Shown here: positions 23,478-32,355 of the stretch, one piece after another
Position numbering within the stretch: the first letter of the stretch is position 1
Layout of the letters: the number at the start of each line of letters is the position of its first letter
DNA from: Chryseobacterium sp. 39-10
GTDB lineage: Bacteria > Bacteroidota > Bacteroidia > Flavobacteriales > Weeksellaceae
DNA length: 43,799 nucleotides
Direction: 5' to 3'
Assembly: GCA_001898255.1 (NCBI GenBank)
Contig: MKTK01000032.1
Span: 2,874-46,672, forward strand
Position numbers and translations under genes: made by a program
The notes under the pieces: model-generated
Database searches by the model: none
Told to the model about the DNA's origin: nothing
Seen by the model: only the letters and a program-made list of their open reading frames with translations

Positions 23478-24315
23478 AGTAGGTTGCTATTAAATTGTTT
23501 GCTTTGTTTAGGTCGTTTAAGAAATGGTAGGGATTGATGCTTTGTCCAAACTCCTTTACTGCAAAATGCAGGTGCGGTCCGGTAGAGTTCCCTGTGTTTC
23601 CACTTTTCCCGATGATGAAGCCCGCCCTGACTTTTTCTCCGACTTTGTAGTAGATTTCGGAGAGGTGGAGATAGGAGGTTTCAAATCGGTTGAAATGTTT
23701 GATTTTGATGTAGTTTCCACCGCCTTTGGAATCCCAACCTGCTTCGGTAATGATTCCATCAAGCACGGCGTGAACATCTTCGTAGTTGGCTTTGAGGTCA
23801 ATTCCGTTGTGCATTTTTGCAGTGCCGAAAATTGGATGCATCCTTGTTCCGTAAGGCGAAGTCACGCTAATTCTATTGCGCAAAGGCATTGAGATATTTT
23901 TCCGTAAACCTTCAAAGGTGGTTTCAAAATCCTTTTCCTGCTTTTTTTCGGGTTGAAAATTTTGCATCAGTTCAAATAGTGAATCTTTCATCTTTTTGTA
24001 GTCCACGTTACTTTGATTGTTTCCATTATGGTAGTTTTTAAGCATCGTCTTTAGAGAGTCGATTTGACTCGTTAACATCTTCATTGAACTTTCGGTTTCG
24101 TTTTTCAGTTCCGATTTTGGGGTGATGTTGAAGATTTCTTTCCACGATTTTTTCTCCTTTTTTTGGTTGGAATTCTCCTCTTTTGGGGTTTCCATAATTT
24201 TAAAGTCTTCCGTTTTGTGTGGTTTTGTCGGCATCAGCGTATTGAATTGAGCCATGGAATAACCGCCTGTTAAAAGGAGAATTGTTAATGTTATTATTGT
24301 CGTTCTATTTTTCAT
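23467..24315 (-). CDS. M23-family peptidoglycan endopeptidase of the conjugation apparatus
   Basis: About 282 residues with an N-terminal signal (RTTIITLTILLLTGGYSMAQ), a helical middle segment (LTSQIDSLKTMLKNY) and a C-terminal LytM/M23 domain. Zinc-site motifs are MHNGID (HxxxD) and GPHLHF (HxH), with TSPYGTRMHPIFG before them. M23 enzymes cut peptide cross-links in peptidoglycan; inside a transfer operon this is the likely VirB1-like wall-opening enzyme. I prefer ATG at 24315 because it sits right before the signal peptide. ATG at 24330 is possible. The start overlaps the coupling-protein stop (24305). Confidence 0.85.
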   Translation of the reverse strand: MKNRTTIITLTILLLTGGYSMAQFNTLMPTKPHKTEDFKIMETPKEENSNQKKEKKSWKEIFNITPKSELKNETESSMKMLTSQIDSLKTMLKNYHNGNNQSNVDYKKMKDSLFELMQNFQPEKKQEKDFETTFEGLRKNISMPLRNRISVTSPYGTRMHPIFGTAKMHNGIDLKANYEDVHAVLDGIITEAGWDSKGGGNYIKIKHFNRFETSYLHLSEIYYKVGEKVRAGFIIGKSGNTGNSTGPHLHFAVKEFGQSINPYHFLNDLNKANNLIATYYAN

Positions 24316-26299
24316 TTTTAGTAAATTCATTTACGATTAATTCAACCTCCTTATTGATTTTTCTGAAGTTGGTCATCAGGACATCGTTTTTCCTATTGTT
24401 TCCCATTTTGTCGACAAATGAGTAATAGGAAGGCATTTTCACATAGTTGTGTTCTTCCTGTTTGATGGCCTTCATATCCAAATTGATTTTGCCGTTCATC
24501 GCCGAAGTTTTGTATTCCTCGGTGTCGTTTTCCTCGCCCTGAGCAATCATTCCGACCATTTCGCCAGTTTTGAGCGTCGCAATTTTTCCTGCAGGAATCA
24601 TAAAGTCCATTTTCTCGTTGATGCTGGTCGTCGTTCCTTGTTGGGAGATGGATTGGGAATAGGATTTTTGCTTGATTTTTCCGAACAGTTTCTCCAGCCA
24701 TTCCAGAGTATTTTTGTCCCTTGCGGAACCTGAAAGGATATTTCCAACAATGGCGGAAATGGTGTCGGCAACTTCTTTTTTGTAAAACTGTCGGAGTTGT
24801 GGGATTTCCTGAAGTCCCAATAAGACCGCCACTTTGTTGCTCCTTGCGGTCGCCACCACGTTGTCGATTTTATGTATGTAGATGGTGGGAAACTCGTCAG
24901 CAATAATTCCTCCCGGCAAATTGTGTTTGGAGTTGATGAGTCGTAAAGTCCTGTTTAAAACCGATGAATAAAGGGCGGAATTGATGTCCTGCGTTCCTGG
25001 ATCGGATGCCAAAATCAGGATGGAAGGATTCTCCCTGTTCGTAATTTTTAGTTCCACTTCGTCGCCCGAAAACACCCAGAAACTTTCCTTGGTCGCCAAT
25101 CGTGAGAGAAATATCTTCAAGGTTCCGACCTGTCCCTCCAACTGGTCAAATGCCTTGTTTTCATACGCCGTCTTAAAGGGAGAAAGCAGTGAGAATATTT
25201 CCTCGTTGGTAAAAAGTGTGTCAAAAATCTCCTTGTAACTTCGGTTCATAAAGGACAGGATATGTGGTAAATCCGAATATTTTCCGTCCTCGTAGGTGGC
25301 AAAAAAGTAGATACTCGACGAAAGAAAGTTGATGGCAGATTGGGTGAAAAAAGCATCGGAGCCGCCTCCCGAACTTGAACCTCCTTTTTGGAGCGACGAT
25401 ACCATTGACTCCGCCATTTCCTGTGCTTCCGCCAAGGTTTGGATGTATTCTTTTTTCAATGGATTTACCCTTTTGGATTTTTCTACCTCGTTCAGATTGA
25501 TGACATGAAAATCGTATTCATACCCTGAATCTTTGCTTTTCTTCAACAGATAATGGTAGTAGGCAATCTGCGCCAAATCGGGAAACTTGAAATCGTAAAT
25601 ACACAGGCAGAAGCCTTTCGCTATCATTTGCCTGATTGCGGGATTGATGATTCCGAAAGACTTTCCACTTCCAGGCGTTCCAATCACCATCGTCCCACGA
25701 AATGGATTGATATTGACCCATCCCTTGTTGATTTTTTTACTGTATCTGAAGAGATATGGGATATTGATCGAGGTGTCCGTTTCTACCAGTTCCTGATTTT
25801 GGGCAAAACTTTCTTCCTCTACATTCCATCGGTCTTTTCCCATTTTTTGTTGCATGAGTTTTGAGATGGCGTCTGCTCCCATTTGAAGGATTACTGCACC
25901 CAAAAAAGACAATACGGCATAGATGACCTGATAAAGATTCAGTGCAGGAAAAATTTTAGGGAGTTTGGAGTTTCCTGCCTCGTTTTGCCAAACGAGTGAA
26001 GAAAAAATCATCAACAAGCCCAATATCATGGGGATTACGATTTCCGTGGCGATGTTCAAATCCTTTTTCTTCTTCGCCTTTGTCCCGACAGCAACCAATC
26101 CAATCAGAATCAGGGTCGCAAACTTTGCGTTGATGGGTGGGTAAAAGAAACTCATCTTCGAGAAATTTTTCAATAGATTTGAAACTATAGGAATATCTGC
26201 ATCGAGGTAGAAAAGCGACGCACAATCCAATGCCACGACCGCATAAACCGCCTTCTGAAGGAATCCGTAAATCTTAATTTGGTGTTGTTGTTCCTGCAT
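24305..26299 (-). CDS. VirD4-like type IV coupling protein (TraG/TraD/MobC family)
   Basis: A 664-residue membrane ATPase that brings the relaxase-DNA complex to the secretion channel. Four hydrophobic segments lie in the N-terminal 145 residues (about 14-33, 58-72, 84-103, 123-142). Walker A is GTPGSGKS (207-214) and the Walker B region is GGIIADEFP (463-471, Asp468-Glu469), followed by the TARSNKVAVLLGLQEIPQL segment typical of coupling proteins. In Bacteroidetes elements this gene is often called mobC or traG. Here it stands at the downstream end of the tra operon, before the M23 gene, not beside the relaxase. Confidence 0.9.
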   Translation of the reverse strand: MQEQQHQIKIYGFLQKAVYAVVALDCASLFYLDADIPIVSNLLKNFSKMSFFYPPINAKFATLILIGLVAVGTKAKKKKDLNIATEIVIPMILGLLMIFSSLVWQNEAGNSKLPKIFPALNLYQVIYAVLSFLGAVILQMGADAISKLMQQKMGKDRWNVEEESFAQNQELVETDTSINIPYLFRYSKKINKGWVNINPFRGTMVIGTPGSGKSFGIINPAIRQMIAKGFCLCIYDFKFPDLAQIAYYHYLLKKSKDSGYEYDFHVINLNEVEKSKRVNPLKKEYIQTLAEAQEMAESMVSSLQKGGSSSGGGSDAFFTQSAINFLSSSIYFFATYEDGKYSDLPHILSFMNRSYKEIFDTLFTNEEIFSLLSPFKTAYENKAFDQLEGQVGTLKIFLSRLATKESFWVFSGDEVELKITNRENPSILILASDPGTQDINSALYSSVLNRTLRLINSKHNLPGGIIADEFPTIYIHKIDNVVATARSNKVAVLLGLQEIPQLRQFYKKEVADTISAIVGNILSGSARDKNTLEWLEKLFGKIKQKSYSQSISQQGTTTSINEKMDFMIPAGKIATLKTGEMVGMIAQGEENDTEEYKTSAMNGKINLDMKAIKQEEHNYVKMPSYYSFVDKMGNNRKNDVLMTNFRKINKEVELIVNEFTKNEK

Positions 26300-26305
26300 T
26301 ACTTC

Positions 26306-26545
26306 CTATAAATTGTAGTTTTTTAAAAACTCTTTCTCTTTTTCCTCAATACGGTCTTTACCATAAATCTTCACTGCAATCTCCTTATACCACGCTTTCA
26401 GATAAGCCATTTTTATAATTTCCTTTTCTATTTCCTTCTTTGCTTTTCTGAGACGGAATAAAAAAAATATGGATATGCAAGAAGCGATGAAAGCGATGAA
26501 CGCCAGGAGAAGGACAATAATTAATTCTGTTGGTAATGGGTTCAT
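26306..26545 (-). CDS. Small single-pass membrane protein in the tra operon
   Basis: A 79-residue protein with one strong N-terminal membrane segment (about residues 8-31, LIIVLLLAFIAFIASCISIFFLF) followed by a highly charged helical tail. It sits between traN (2 bases away) and the coupling protein (6 bases away), so it is surely part of the operon. No family recognised. Position and topology suggest an accessory transfer-channel subunit, which is inference. Confidence 0.6.
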   Translation of the reverse strand: MNPLPTELIIVLLLAFIAFIASCISIFFLFRLRKAKKEIEKEIIKMAYLKAWYKEIAVKIYGKDRIEEKEKEFLKNYNL

Positions 26546-26547
26546 AA

Positions 26548-27417
26548 CTAAAATGTATCTGCTTTTAAAATATCTGAATAATTCACCTTCATCTCGATGG
26601 TTCTTCCCGAGAGTTGTTCCTCAATCAGGCGGATCATCATCACCTTGCTGTTCGGAAAAGTGAATTTTTTGAAGACATAGATGTTTCTGAAATTTTTCCT
26701 GAAATGTTTCGGGGCGTAAAGTCTAAAAATCGGTGTCATCTCGATGCTTTGATTGTTGGTCGCCTTGTAGATTTTTTTGTCCTCGATGGAAAATTTTAGG
26801 TCTTCGATATCGTAACTCAGGTTCGAGCTGTTTTTGAAGGTCATATCGAGAAAGATGTAGTCGCTGATAACGTACACATTGTTGAGCTGCATACTGAGTT
26901 TAAGGTCTTTTTGCTCCCTGATTGGATTTTCTTCCGTCTTCTTCTGGATGATGTCCATCGCAAACTTGGTCAGCTCCAAGTTGGAAAAACGGGTTTTGTC
27001 CAGTTCAATCGGCTGCATCTCTTCTGGCTGGATATGGATGTTGGTCACGGTGTTTTTATTTTCCGAATTTCTGTAAATAGCCTTATATTGGGCAATAAAA
27101 GACTGACCTACAACGGTTATTATTCCTATTTTGTCGCCATTCAATAAAGAGGTGGTTTTTGCCTTTTCCTTTGGGTCGACGTTGGTAGGAGCATCCGTGA
27201 TCTTGATTCTCGCGATATTGATGTTCGGTAGATCACCCGTGAGTTTTTGGGTGGACAAATCCACATATTGGATGGGTTCCGGTGAGATGATGTGCAGGTT
27301 GACGCCCTCCGTAATCACTAGTTCGGGCAATTCCGAAATGACTTGTTCCTTGGTTGCGGTTTGGGCAATAAAAAGGTTGGATATAAGGAATAATAGGATA
27401 TTGATTGCTGTTTTCAT
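26548..27417 (-). CDS. traN: Conjugative transposon protein TraN (DUF4138, VirB9-like)
   Basis: A 289-residue exported protein: signal peptide MKTAINILLFLISNLFIAQ, then a beta-rich domain (ELVITEGVNLHIISPEPIQYVDLST, NIARIKIT, IITVVGQSFIAQYKAIY) characteristic of Bacteroidetes TraN/DUF4138. A second beta domain in the C-terminal half (YVISDYIFLDMTFKNSS...) is also VirB9-like. TraN is thought to be part of the outer-membrane core complex. It follows traM by two bases. Confidence 0.85.
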   Translation of the reverse strand: MKTAINILLFLISNLFIAQTATKEQVISELPELVITEGVNLHIISPEPIQYVDLSTQKLTGDLPNINIARIKITDAPTNVDPKEKAKTTSLLNGDKIGIITVVGQSFIAQYKAIYRNSENKNTVTNIHIQPEEMQPIELDKTRFSNLELTKFAMDIIQKKTEENPIREQKDLKLSMQLNNVYVISDYIFLDMTFKNSSNLSYDIEDLKFSIEDKKIYKATNNQSIEMTPIFRLYAPKHFRKNFRNIYVFKKFTFPNSKVMMIRLIEEQLSGRTIEMKVNYSDILKADTF

Positions 27418-27419
27418 TT

Positions 27420-28634
27420 TTATTTCTTTTGTTGGTTTTGTGAGTCTTTAAGCTGTTTTTCGTCGATGAGAAATACATAGGAGTTGTATTTCAGTTTGGC
27501 TTTGTTGGTTTTAATGAGGTTGGCTATGGATTTGGAGGTGGAAGTGAACAATTTTGAGCCGATGCTCGTGAAAAATCCCTGTCCGCCCATATCCATCTGT
27601 GTTCCCTGTACGGAGTTGCTCCCCATTTCCCGAATCATGTCCCTGAAGACGCTTTCCGGAACATAAAGTCCCTTCAAACCGTCGATATCATAGATGGAAA
27701 GGTTGACGGGAAGAATTTCTCCCTTGGTAAATACCGAGACAATCTTGAGGTCAACCCGCTGCATGGAAAATCCCGAGATTTGCCCGTAAAGGATGGAGCC
27801 TTTCTCAATTTTTCTGTTGCCGACGAAGATGTCTTCCAATAATCGGAACCGGATTCTGCTTCCCAGAAATCCCTTGTTGTTTTCATCAATGACGGCTTTG
27901 ATAAAACTGTTCTCATTTTCCCTGTAGAAGGCATTGAACTCGCTGTTGATTCCCGACTTGCCGACATTGAAGGTGGAATTGAGGAACTCGTCCATCTTTT
28001 CCTTGTTTGCCTTGAGTTTCTGTTCCGCCAAGAGTTTGGCTTGGTATTCGGGATCCCTCGCTTTTTCTAGGGAATCCATGACGAGCATCTGCTGTTTCAG
28101 ATATTTTACGGGGTCTTGCTGTGCATTTTGATTACTAGATTTTTGATTTTCTGAAAGTTGCTCATTTTCCTGTTTCCCATTGGACTTGTCGTTCAGCATT
28201 CGGATGATTTCAGAAGACCTCTTGAAATCCTTGTCCTCATTTTGCTGTTTTGGATTGTAATAGGAAGAGTTGCCTCCTTTTGACGCCTGCTGATTTTGTC
28301 TGCTGGAGACCGCCTTCAGTGAATCGATCTTTCTTTTCTGGTCCAAAGACAACTGGTCTTCATAACTGAGCAGACTGTCCTCTTCCTTGTCCAATCCTCC
28401 GAGCATCGTCCTGTTGTCGTCCTTCTTGAAAAAGGCGTCGTAGGCATCGTTCTTCGTCATGATGGAGTCCCGTGTTTCTCCCAGAGACAGGGAAAGTTCT
28501 TTCGGCTTGTCCTTTTTAGAGGTGTCCTCTTTGGTAAATTGGGCACCTACATACACAAAGAGCAGCAGGAACGGCAATGCCAGAAGGGGCATCACATATT
28601 TTTTTTCCTTAAAGTTGATTTTCTTAATGTCCAT
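27420..28634 (-). CDS. traM: Conjugative transposon protein TraM (VirB10-like)
   Basis: A 404-residue inner-membrane protein spanning the periplasm. A single membrane segment at about residues 14-31 (YVMPLLALPFLLLFVYVG) is followed by a long Q/N/K-rich linker (about 90-220). The C-terminal beta domain (from about 225: GFLGSRIRFRLLEDIFVGNRKIEKGSILYG..., LPVNLSIYDIDGLKGLYVPES) matches TraM of Bacteroides conjugative transposons. It links the inner- and outer-membrane parts of the channel. Its start overlaps the traL end by 11 bases. Confidence 0.88.
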   Translation of the reverse strand: MDIKKINFKEKKYVMPLLALPFLLLFVYVGAQFTKEDTSKKDKPKELSLSLGETRDSIMTKNDAYDAFFKKDDNRTMLGGLDKEEDSLLSYEDQLSLDQKRKIDSLKAVSSRQNQQASKGGNSSYYNPKQQNEDKDFKRSSEIIRMLNDKSNGKQENEQLSENQKSSNQNAQQDPVKYLKQQMLVMDSLEKARDPEYQAKLLAEQKLKANKEKMDEFLNSTFNVGKSGINSEFNAFYRENENSFIKAVIDENNKGFLGSRIRFRLLEDIFVGNRKIEKGSILYGQISGFSMQRVDLKIVSVFTKGEILPVNLSIYDIDGLKGLYVPESVFRDMIREMGSNSVQGTQMDMGGQGFFTSIGSKLFTSTSKSIANLIKTNKAKLKYNSYVFLIDEKQLKDSQNQQKK

Positions 28635-28977
28635 GTTGCAGTTCTTGGTATTGGTTGTACAAATATTCTATTCTCAGGCTGTCTTCTTTTTGGAATTCTT
28701 TTCGGTCCCTTTTCATTTTTAAAATTTTGAGTTCATTAACTATTTTCTCCATTTCTTTCTCTTGGTTTTTATTAATTTGCTGGGTCGTGTTGCTTTTGGA
28801 ATAGAGGTTTGGGGGCTTGATTTTAAATGTCGACTGGCTCGGAAAGAAAATTCCCTGTATCAGCGATCCGATAAAAGACACGGAGAGAAAAACCATCGAA
28901 TGGGTGAAAAACTTCTTCGGATTTTTTGCCGCCCATTCCAATCCCTTTTTTGCGGTTTGTTTTAGAAAATTTTTCAT
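28624..28977 (-). CDS. traL: Probable TraL, small transfer membrane protein
   Basis: A 117-residue protein starting MKNFLKQTAKKG, with one membrane segment (HSMVFLSVSFIGSLIQGIFF, about residues 26-45) and a charged helical C-terminus (KNQEKEMEKIVNELKILK). I assign TraL from its place between traK and traM and its size and topology; sequence motifs alone would not settle it. The frame is open upstream to 29034, but ATG at 28977, two bases after the traK stop, is the natural start. Confidence 0.6.
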   Translation of the reverse strand: MKNFLKQTAKKGLEWAAKNPKKFFTHSMVFLSVSFIGSLIQGIFFPSQSTFKIKPPNLYSKSNTTQQINKNQEKEMEKIVNELKILKMKRDRKEFQKEDSLRIEYLYNQYQELQHGH

Positions 28978-28979
28978 CT

Positions 28980-29594
28980 TTAATAGGAATTTTTGGTTTG
29001 GTTGGAGATTTCCTCGTTGTCGATAATCCTCCAATTTTTAAGCATCACACCGTGCGGATTGTTTGGACTTCGGATGATGTCCTCAAAGTATCCTTCGGTA
29101 ATCAATTTTCTTGTAATCACGGCAGACTTTCTGGTAATCATCTGCTTTCCGAAAAAGGAGAATTTCTGTTGCTCCATATTGAGCGAGATGGAATCCGTAT
29201 GAATACTGACCATGGAACTGGAGGCCACAATCTGGTTGTAGAAGCCTTTTTCCTTGAGATTGGTGTATTCTTTTTTTCCGCTGTCGTCAATGAGGTACAG
29301 TGATTTTTGAATATTCTCCTTGATGTAGGCATCATCGGGAGCCAAGGTGAAAAATAGTCGGTGGAACAGTTCAATTTGGGCTTTGTATTCTACGGGTCTG
29401 TTTAACAAGACATCGGTCTGCTTTGCCAGTACCGGAACCCCGTTGTCCAAAATGTAGATGGATTTTCTTGAATCCTGAATCATCCGATAGGCAAAGAAGA
29501 AGCCCGCCAATACGATAATTACGGCAAATGCTATTGTTCCCAGCGAAACTACCTTGTTGATTTTTATTCTTTGTTCGATATTTTTGATCAGCAT
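28980..29594 (-). CDS. traK: Conjugative transposon protein TraK (VirB8-like)
   Basis: A 204-residue inner-membrane protein: short cytoplasmic N-terminus, membrane segment at about residues 16-36 (VVSLGTIAFAVIIVLAGFFFAY), then a periplasmic domain with the typical NRPVEYKAQIELFHRLFFTLAPD stretch (about 65-88) and C-terminal beta strands. This is the Bacteroidetes TraK pattern and corresponds to VirB8, an assembly scaffold of the channel. It starts 5 bases downstream of traJ. Confidence 0.85.
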   Translation of the reverse strand: MLIKNIEQRIKINKVVSLGTIAFAVIIVLAGFFFAYRMIQDSRKSIYILDNGVPVLAKQTDVLLNRPVEYKAQIELFHRLFFTLAPDDAYIKENIQKSLYLIDDSGKKEYTNLKEKGFYNQIVASSSMVSIHTDSISLNMEQQKFSFFGKQMITRKSAVITRKLITEGYFEDIIRSPNNPHGVMLKNWRIIDNEEISNQTKNSY

Positions 29595-29599
29595 CTTAT

Positions 29600-30850
29600 T
29601 TATTTTTTGTTGTTATTCATCGCACTGTTGACCATTCCCGATGCGGAACCTGATGCAGCCGATTTTGCTGCTGCTCCCGCTACGGAAGCTCCACCGGTTT
29701 TGGCTGCCAATACCGTTGTTTTAGCGGCACTCGCCATTCTTCCAGCAGCACTCTTCATCTTGGTCATCGCACCTGCACCTCCCGCTGTAACAATGGTGTC
29801 GGCAATGGTGGGCGTCATCAATACCCCGATTCCCGTCACGATATAGGCGACACAGGTAAAGAGCTGGTTGTAGATCATTCCCGAATTGCTCACATAAACC
29901 ATCAAGGCATCTAAATTGGTGATGGTTCCATTGGTTAAAAGCGTGTCATACCGCTCAATCTCCATTTCATAACCCGAAGCGATCAGTTGCTGACCAATAT
30001 TGATGATGGTATAGGCTACAAAGGTGTATAGGTTGATGTTGATGAACTTGGAAACCCAGCTGTACAGCGAGTTTTCAAATCCTGGAACGAGCGCCATACC
30101 TACCGCAATAGGCCCCAAAATAATGAGGATGTAGGCCCAAATTTTTTGGATGAAGAAAATAAGGTAGACACAGATTCGAAGGATGGAAAGGCAAACGAAC
30201 TCGATAATTTCTGCAACCAGTTTTTGGAGCTGGAACTCCATCCGTAACTGCCATTCCTTGATGGGTTGGATGAGTTTGTCCAGTCCCTCGCTGATGTCGA
30301 ACCAAGAGTCGTCGGCATCTTTGCCGGTGTTGTTGATGACGTCCTGCTTCGCATCCTCGTCGGCTTTCAGTTTGATGACGGCATCGAGTAGCTGCTGCTG
30401 TTTCTTGAATCGTTGAATCCTCAAATCATTCACTTCGGACTCAATGTCGCTGAAAATGGCGATTCCCGGTTCTGCAATGGCTTCAAAGGGTGCCTGAATC
30501 AGATTGACAAAACCACTCCAATACACCAGGGTAAATCCAATGAGGATTGGTTTGAGCATCGGGGTGATTTCCCATTCCCGGTCGCCCGCCGCCATTTGCC
30601 AACCCATGTATCCGAGATACATCAACGCTCCCAGTCCTCCGATCGCCCTTCCAACCAAAGCGGATCCGACAGCACCGTCTTGAACGCTGTTGTCCAGTTT
30701 GGTAAAGACCTCCATAAACCATTTCTCAAATGCGCCGTCGCCCTTTAGAAATTGGAGCAGGTTGCTGTAGTCGCCGTCGGTTTGGGCAAAGCCGATTATC
30801 GGCAGCAATATTGCCAAGAGGCAAAATAAGGGTGTAGTATTTCTTTTCAT
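29600..30850 (-). CDS. traJ: Conjugative transposon protein TraJ (VirB6-like polytopic membrane protein)
   Basis: A 416-residue protein with a signal-like N-terminus (LFCLLAILLPIIGFAQ), several membrane segments (AIGGLGALMYLGYMGWQMAA; PILIGFTLVYWSGFV; EFVCLSILRICVYLIFFIQKIWAYILIILGPIAVGMAL; LFTCVAYIVTGIGVLM) and an Ala/Gly-rich C-terminus. It forms the inner-membrane platform of the channel. The start is best placed at ATG 30850; a GTG at 30853 overlaps the upstream stop codon. The upstream gene ends at 30853, so the two genes are tightly coupled. Confidence 0.85.
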   Translation of the reverse strand: MKRNTTPLFCLLAILLPIIGFAQTDGDYSNLLQFLKGDGAFEKWFMEVFTKLDNSVQDGAVGSALVGRAIGGLGALMYLGYMGWQMAAGDREWEITPMLKPILIGFTLVYWSGFVNLIQAPFEAIAEPGIAIFSDIESEVNDLRIQRFKKQQQLLDAVIKLKADEDAKQDVINNTGKDADDSWFDISEGLDKLIQPIKEWQLRMEFQLQKLVAEIIEFVCLSILRICVYLIFFIQKIWAYILIILGPIAVGMALVPGFENSLYSWVSKFININLYTFVAYTIINIGQQLIASGYEMEIERYDTLLTNGTITNLDALMVYVSNSGMIYNQLFTCVAYIVTGIGVLMTPTIADTIVTAGGAGAMTKMKSAAGRMASAAKTTVLAAKTGGASVAGAAAKSAASGSASGMVNSAMNNNKK

Positions 30851-30852
30851 CA

Positions 30853-31683
30853 CTAAAATTTATGTTTGTACTGCTGCATCGTGTTGTGGATGATCTGCTT
30901 GTCGGAAGCGGGAGTCCAAGCCTGTGGCAATGCATAAGGCGAATGGTTTTTCAGAATATTTTTATAGTCCAAAAGAAGTGTCGTCTTATCGTTGTGTTTC
31001 CTTAATTCCTGCACGAACCTTCTCCATTTGATAAGGGTGTCATGGTACATCAAAAAGCGTTTTCCTCTCGGCATATCCATCGACCTCGACATTGAATATT
31101 TTTCCTTGATTAAGTCCAATTCCTCCTGAAGTCTTTTTAAAGTTCCCGTGGTATTGAGCGTTTCGTAGGTTTGCTGGTTCTTCAGCCTCCATTCGATAAA
31201 GTTTTGAGGATTGTCTGGAAATTCGGTAATGGGTCTGAGCATCCTTTTGTAGTAGAGCAACCAGAGCGGGTCTGCATCGACCGTCGCCGAAGTCCAATGG
31301 GCAAAGTCTTGGACGCTTCTTTTATAGATGGTGTCGGATGCCGCCTTTATCTTTTTTGCCTCTTCCTCTTGAAATTTCACTTGGGCAAAACGCTGGTTTT
31401 GAAGTCCCGTCGGTTTTAGCGGTCGGATATCTTCTCCATCCTTATAATCCCTGTTTCTGCTGGGAGCCCACATTCCCCAAACGGTGGCATACGCGAAGTT
31501 GGTCTGAATCCCCAAAAGGTATTTTGGATAGGGACGCCAATCGCCCCAACTCTGGAACACCATCCTTTTGTGCTGGGCTACGATGGAGGGGTCGTTCAAA
31601 CGCTTTACGGTAAACTGCCCGAATACGCCGACTGCTGTCAGCAAAAGCGGAACGAGGGCAAATTTTTTAACTAATTTTTTCAT
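30853..31683 (-). CDS. Exported transfer-operon protein with shared C-terminal tail (4th of the array)
   Basis: A 276-residue protein with signal peptide (MKKLVKKFALVPLLLTAVGVFG). The middle region is rich in Trp and Arg (MVFQSWGDWRPYPKY, VWGMWAPSRNRDY) and is not like the three neighbouring proteins upstream in the operon. It ends ASDKQIIHNTMQQYKHKF, which matches their C-terminal motif. No named family recognised. The frame is open to 31731, but ATG at 31683 precedes the signal peptide and lies 4 bases after the previous stop. Probable envelope component of the transfer machine (inference). Confidence 0.7.
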   Translation of the reverse strand: MKKLVKKFALVPLLLTAVGVFGQFTVKRLNDPSIVAQHKRMVFQSWGDWRPYPKYLLGIQTNFAYATVWGMWAPSRNRDYKDGEDIRPLKPTGLQNQRFAQVKFQEEEAKKIKAASDTIYKRSVQDFAHWTSATVDADPLWLLYYKRMLRPITEFPDNPQNFIEWRLKNQQTYETLNTTGTLKRLQEELDLIKEKYSMSRSMDMPRGKRFLMYHDTLIKWRRFVQELRKHNDKTTLLLDYKNILKNHSPYALPQAWTPASDKQIIHNTMQQYKHKF

Positions 31684-31687
31684 CTTT

Positions 31688-32353
31688 TTAATTGAATATG
31701 TATTTGTATTTCTGGATAATGTCTCCGACAATCGCCCTGTCGATATTGAGGTAGTTTCTTAGCACTGGAACCTGGTACAGGTACGGAATCTTCTTGGCGT
31801 TTTCTAACCGCAATATGATGTAGAGGATGTTTCCATTGATGTTCCGAACTCGGGTAAACACCTTTTCAATAAGCATCTCCCTGTCCATCGGATCCATCAG
31901 GAAATCCTTGTTCTCGTTCAAAATATCCTGCGTGACTTCCTGCTTGAGTTTTAAGGTCTGTTTGCCGATTTCGACATAGTATTTGGAAACCAAGACGGCA
32001 TATTCTGGATGTTGCGCCGACAAGTCCAGCATTTTGTTGGAGTTGTTCGCTACCTTTCCCAGATATTGGTACAGATAGATTAACTTTTTGCTCTGCGTGA
32101 GTGCCGAGTTGACATTTTTTAGTTGTTGGTAGATGTATTCCTGAATGGCGATGACCTGTGCAGTCTTGTTTTTAATGTCGTCGTACAGTTCCTTCTGTTT
32201 TTCATAAGAGTTTAGAAATGCCTGCTCGCTTCCCAGCCTTACGCCGTGGTTGGTGGTCATCTGCACCAAGAGTTTGTCGTTGATAACAATCTGCTGTCCG
32301 CTTACAAAACCAACAGAAAAAAACAAGATTCCTCCGATAAATAGTTTTCTCAT
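31688..32353 (-). CDS. Exported transfer-operon protein (3rd of the array)
   Basis: A 221-residue protein: signal peptide MRKLFIGGILFFSVGFVSGQ, then an almost entirely helical protein with a coiled-coil character (YEKQKELYDDIKNKTAQ..., LRLENAKK). It contains AQHPEYAVL, matching SAHPQYAIF in the 33107-33829 protein, and ends NIDRAIVGDIIQKYKYIFN. It is therefore a paralogue of that gene. The family is not recognised. Size, export and helical fold resemble the VirB5 type of minor pilus component, but this is speculation. Confidence 0.7.
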   Translation of the reverse strand: MRKLFIGGILFFSVGFVSGQQIVINDKLLVQMTTNHGVRLGSEQAFLNSYEKQKELYDDIKNKTAQVIAIQEYIYQQLKNVNSALTQSKKLIYLYQYLGKVANNSNKMLDLSAQHPEYAVLVSKYYVEIGKQTLKLKQEVTQDILNENKDFLMDPMDREMLIEKVFTRVRNINGNILYIILRLENAKKIPYLYQVPVLRNYLNIDRAIVGDIIQKYKYIFN

Positions 32354-32355
32354 TT

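Noticed and set aside
28624..29034. Longer traL start at 29034
   Set aside because: The extra 19 codons lie within the traK coding end; ATG at 28977, two bases after the traK stop, is more natural.
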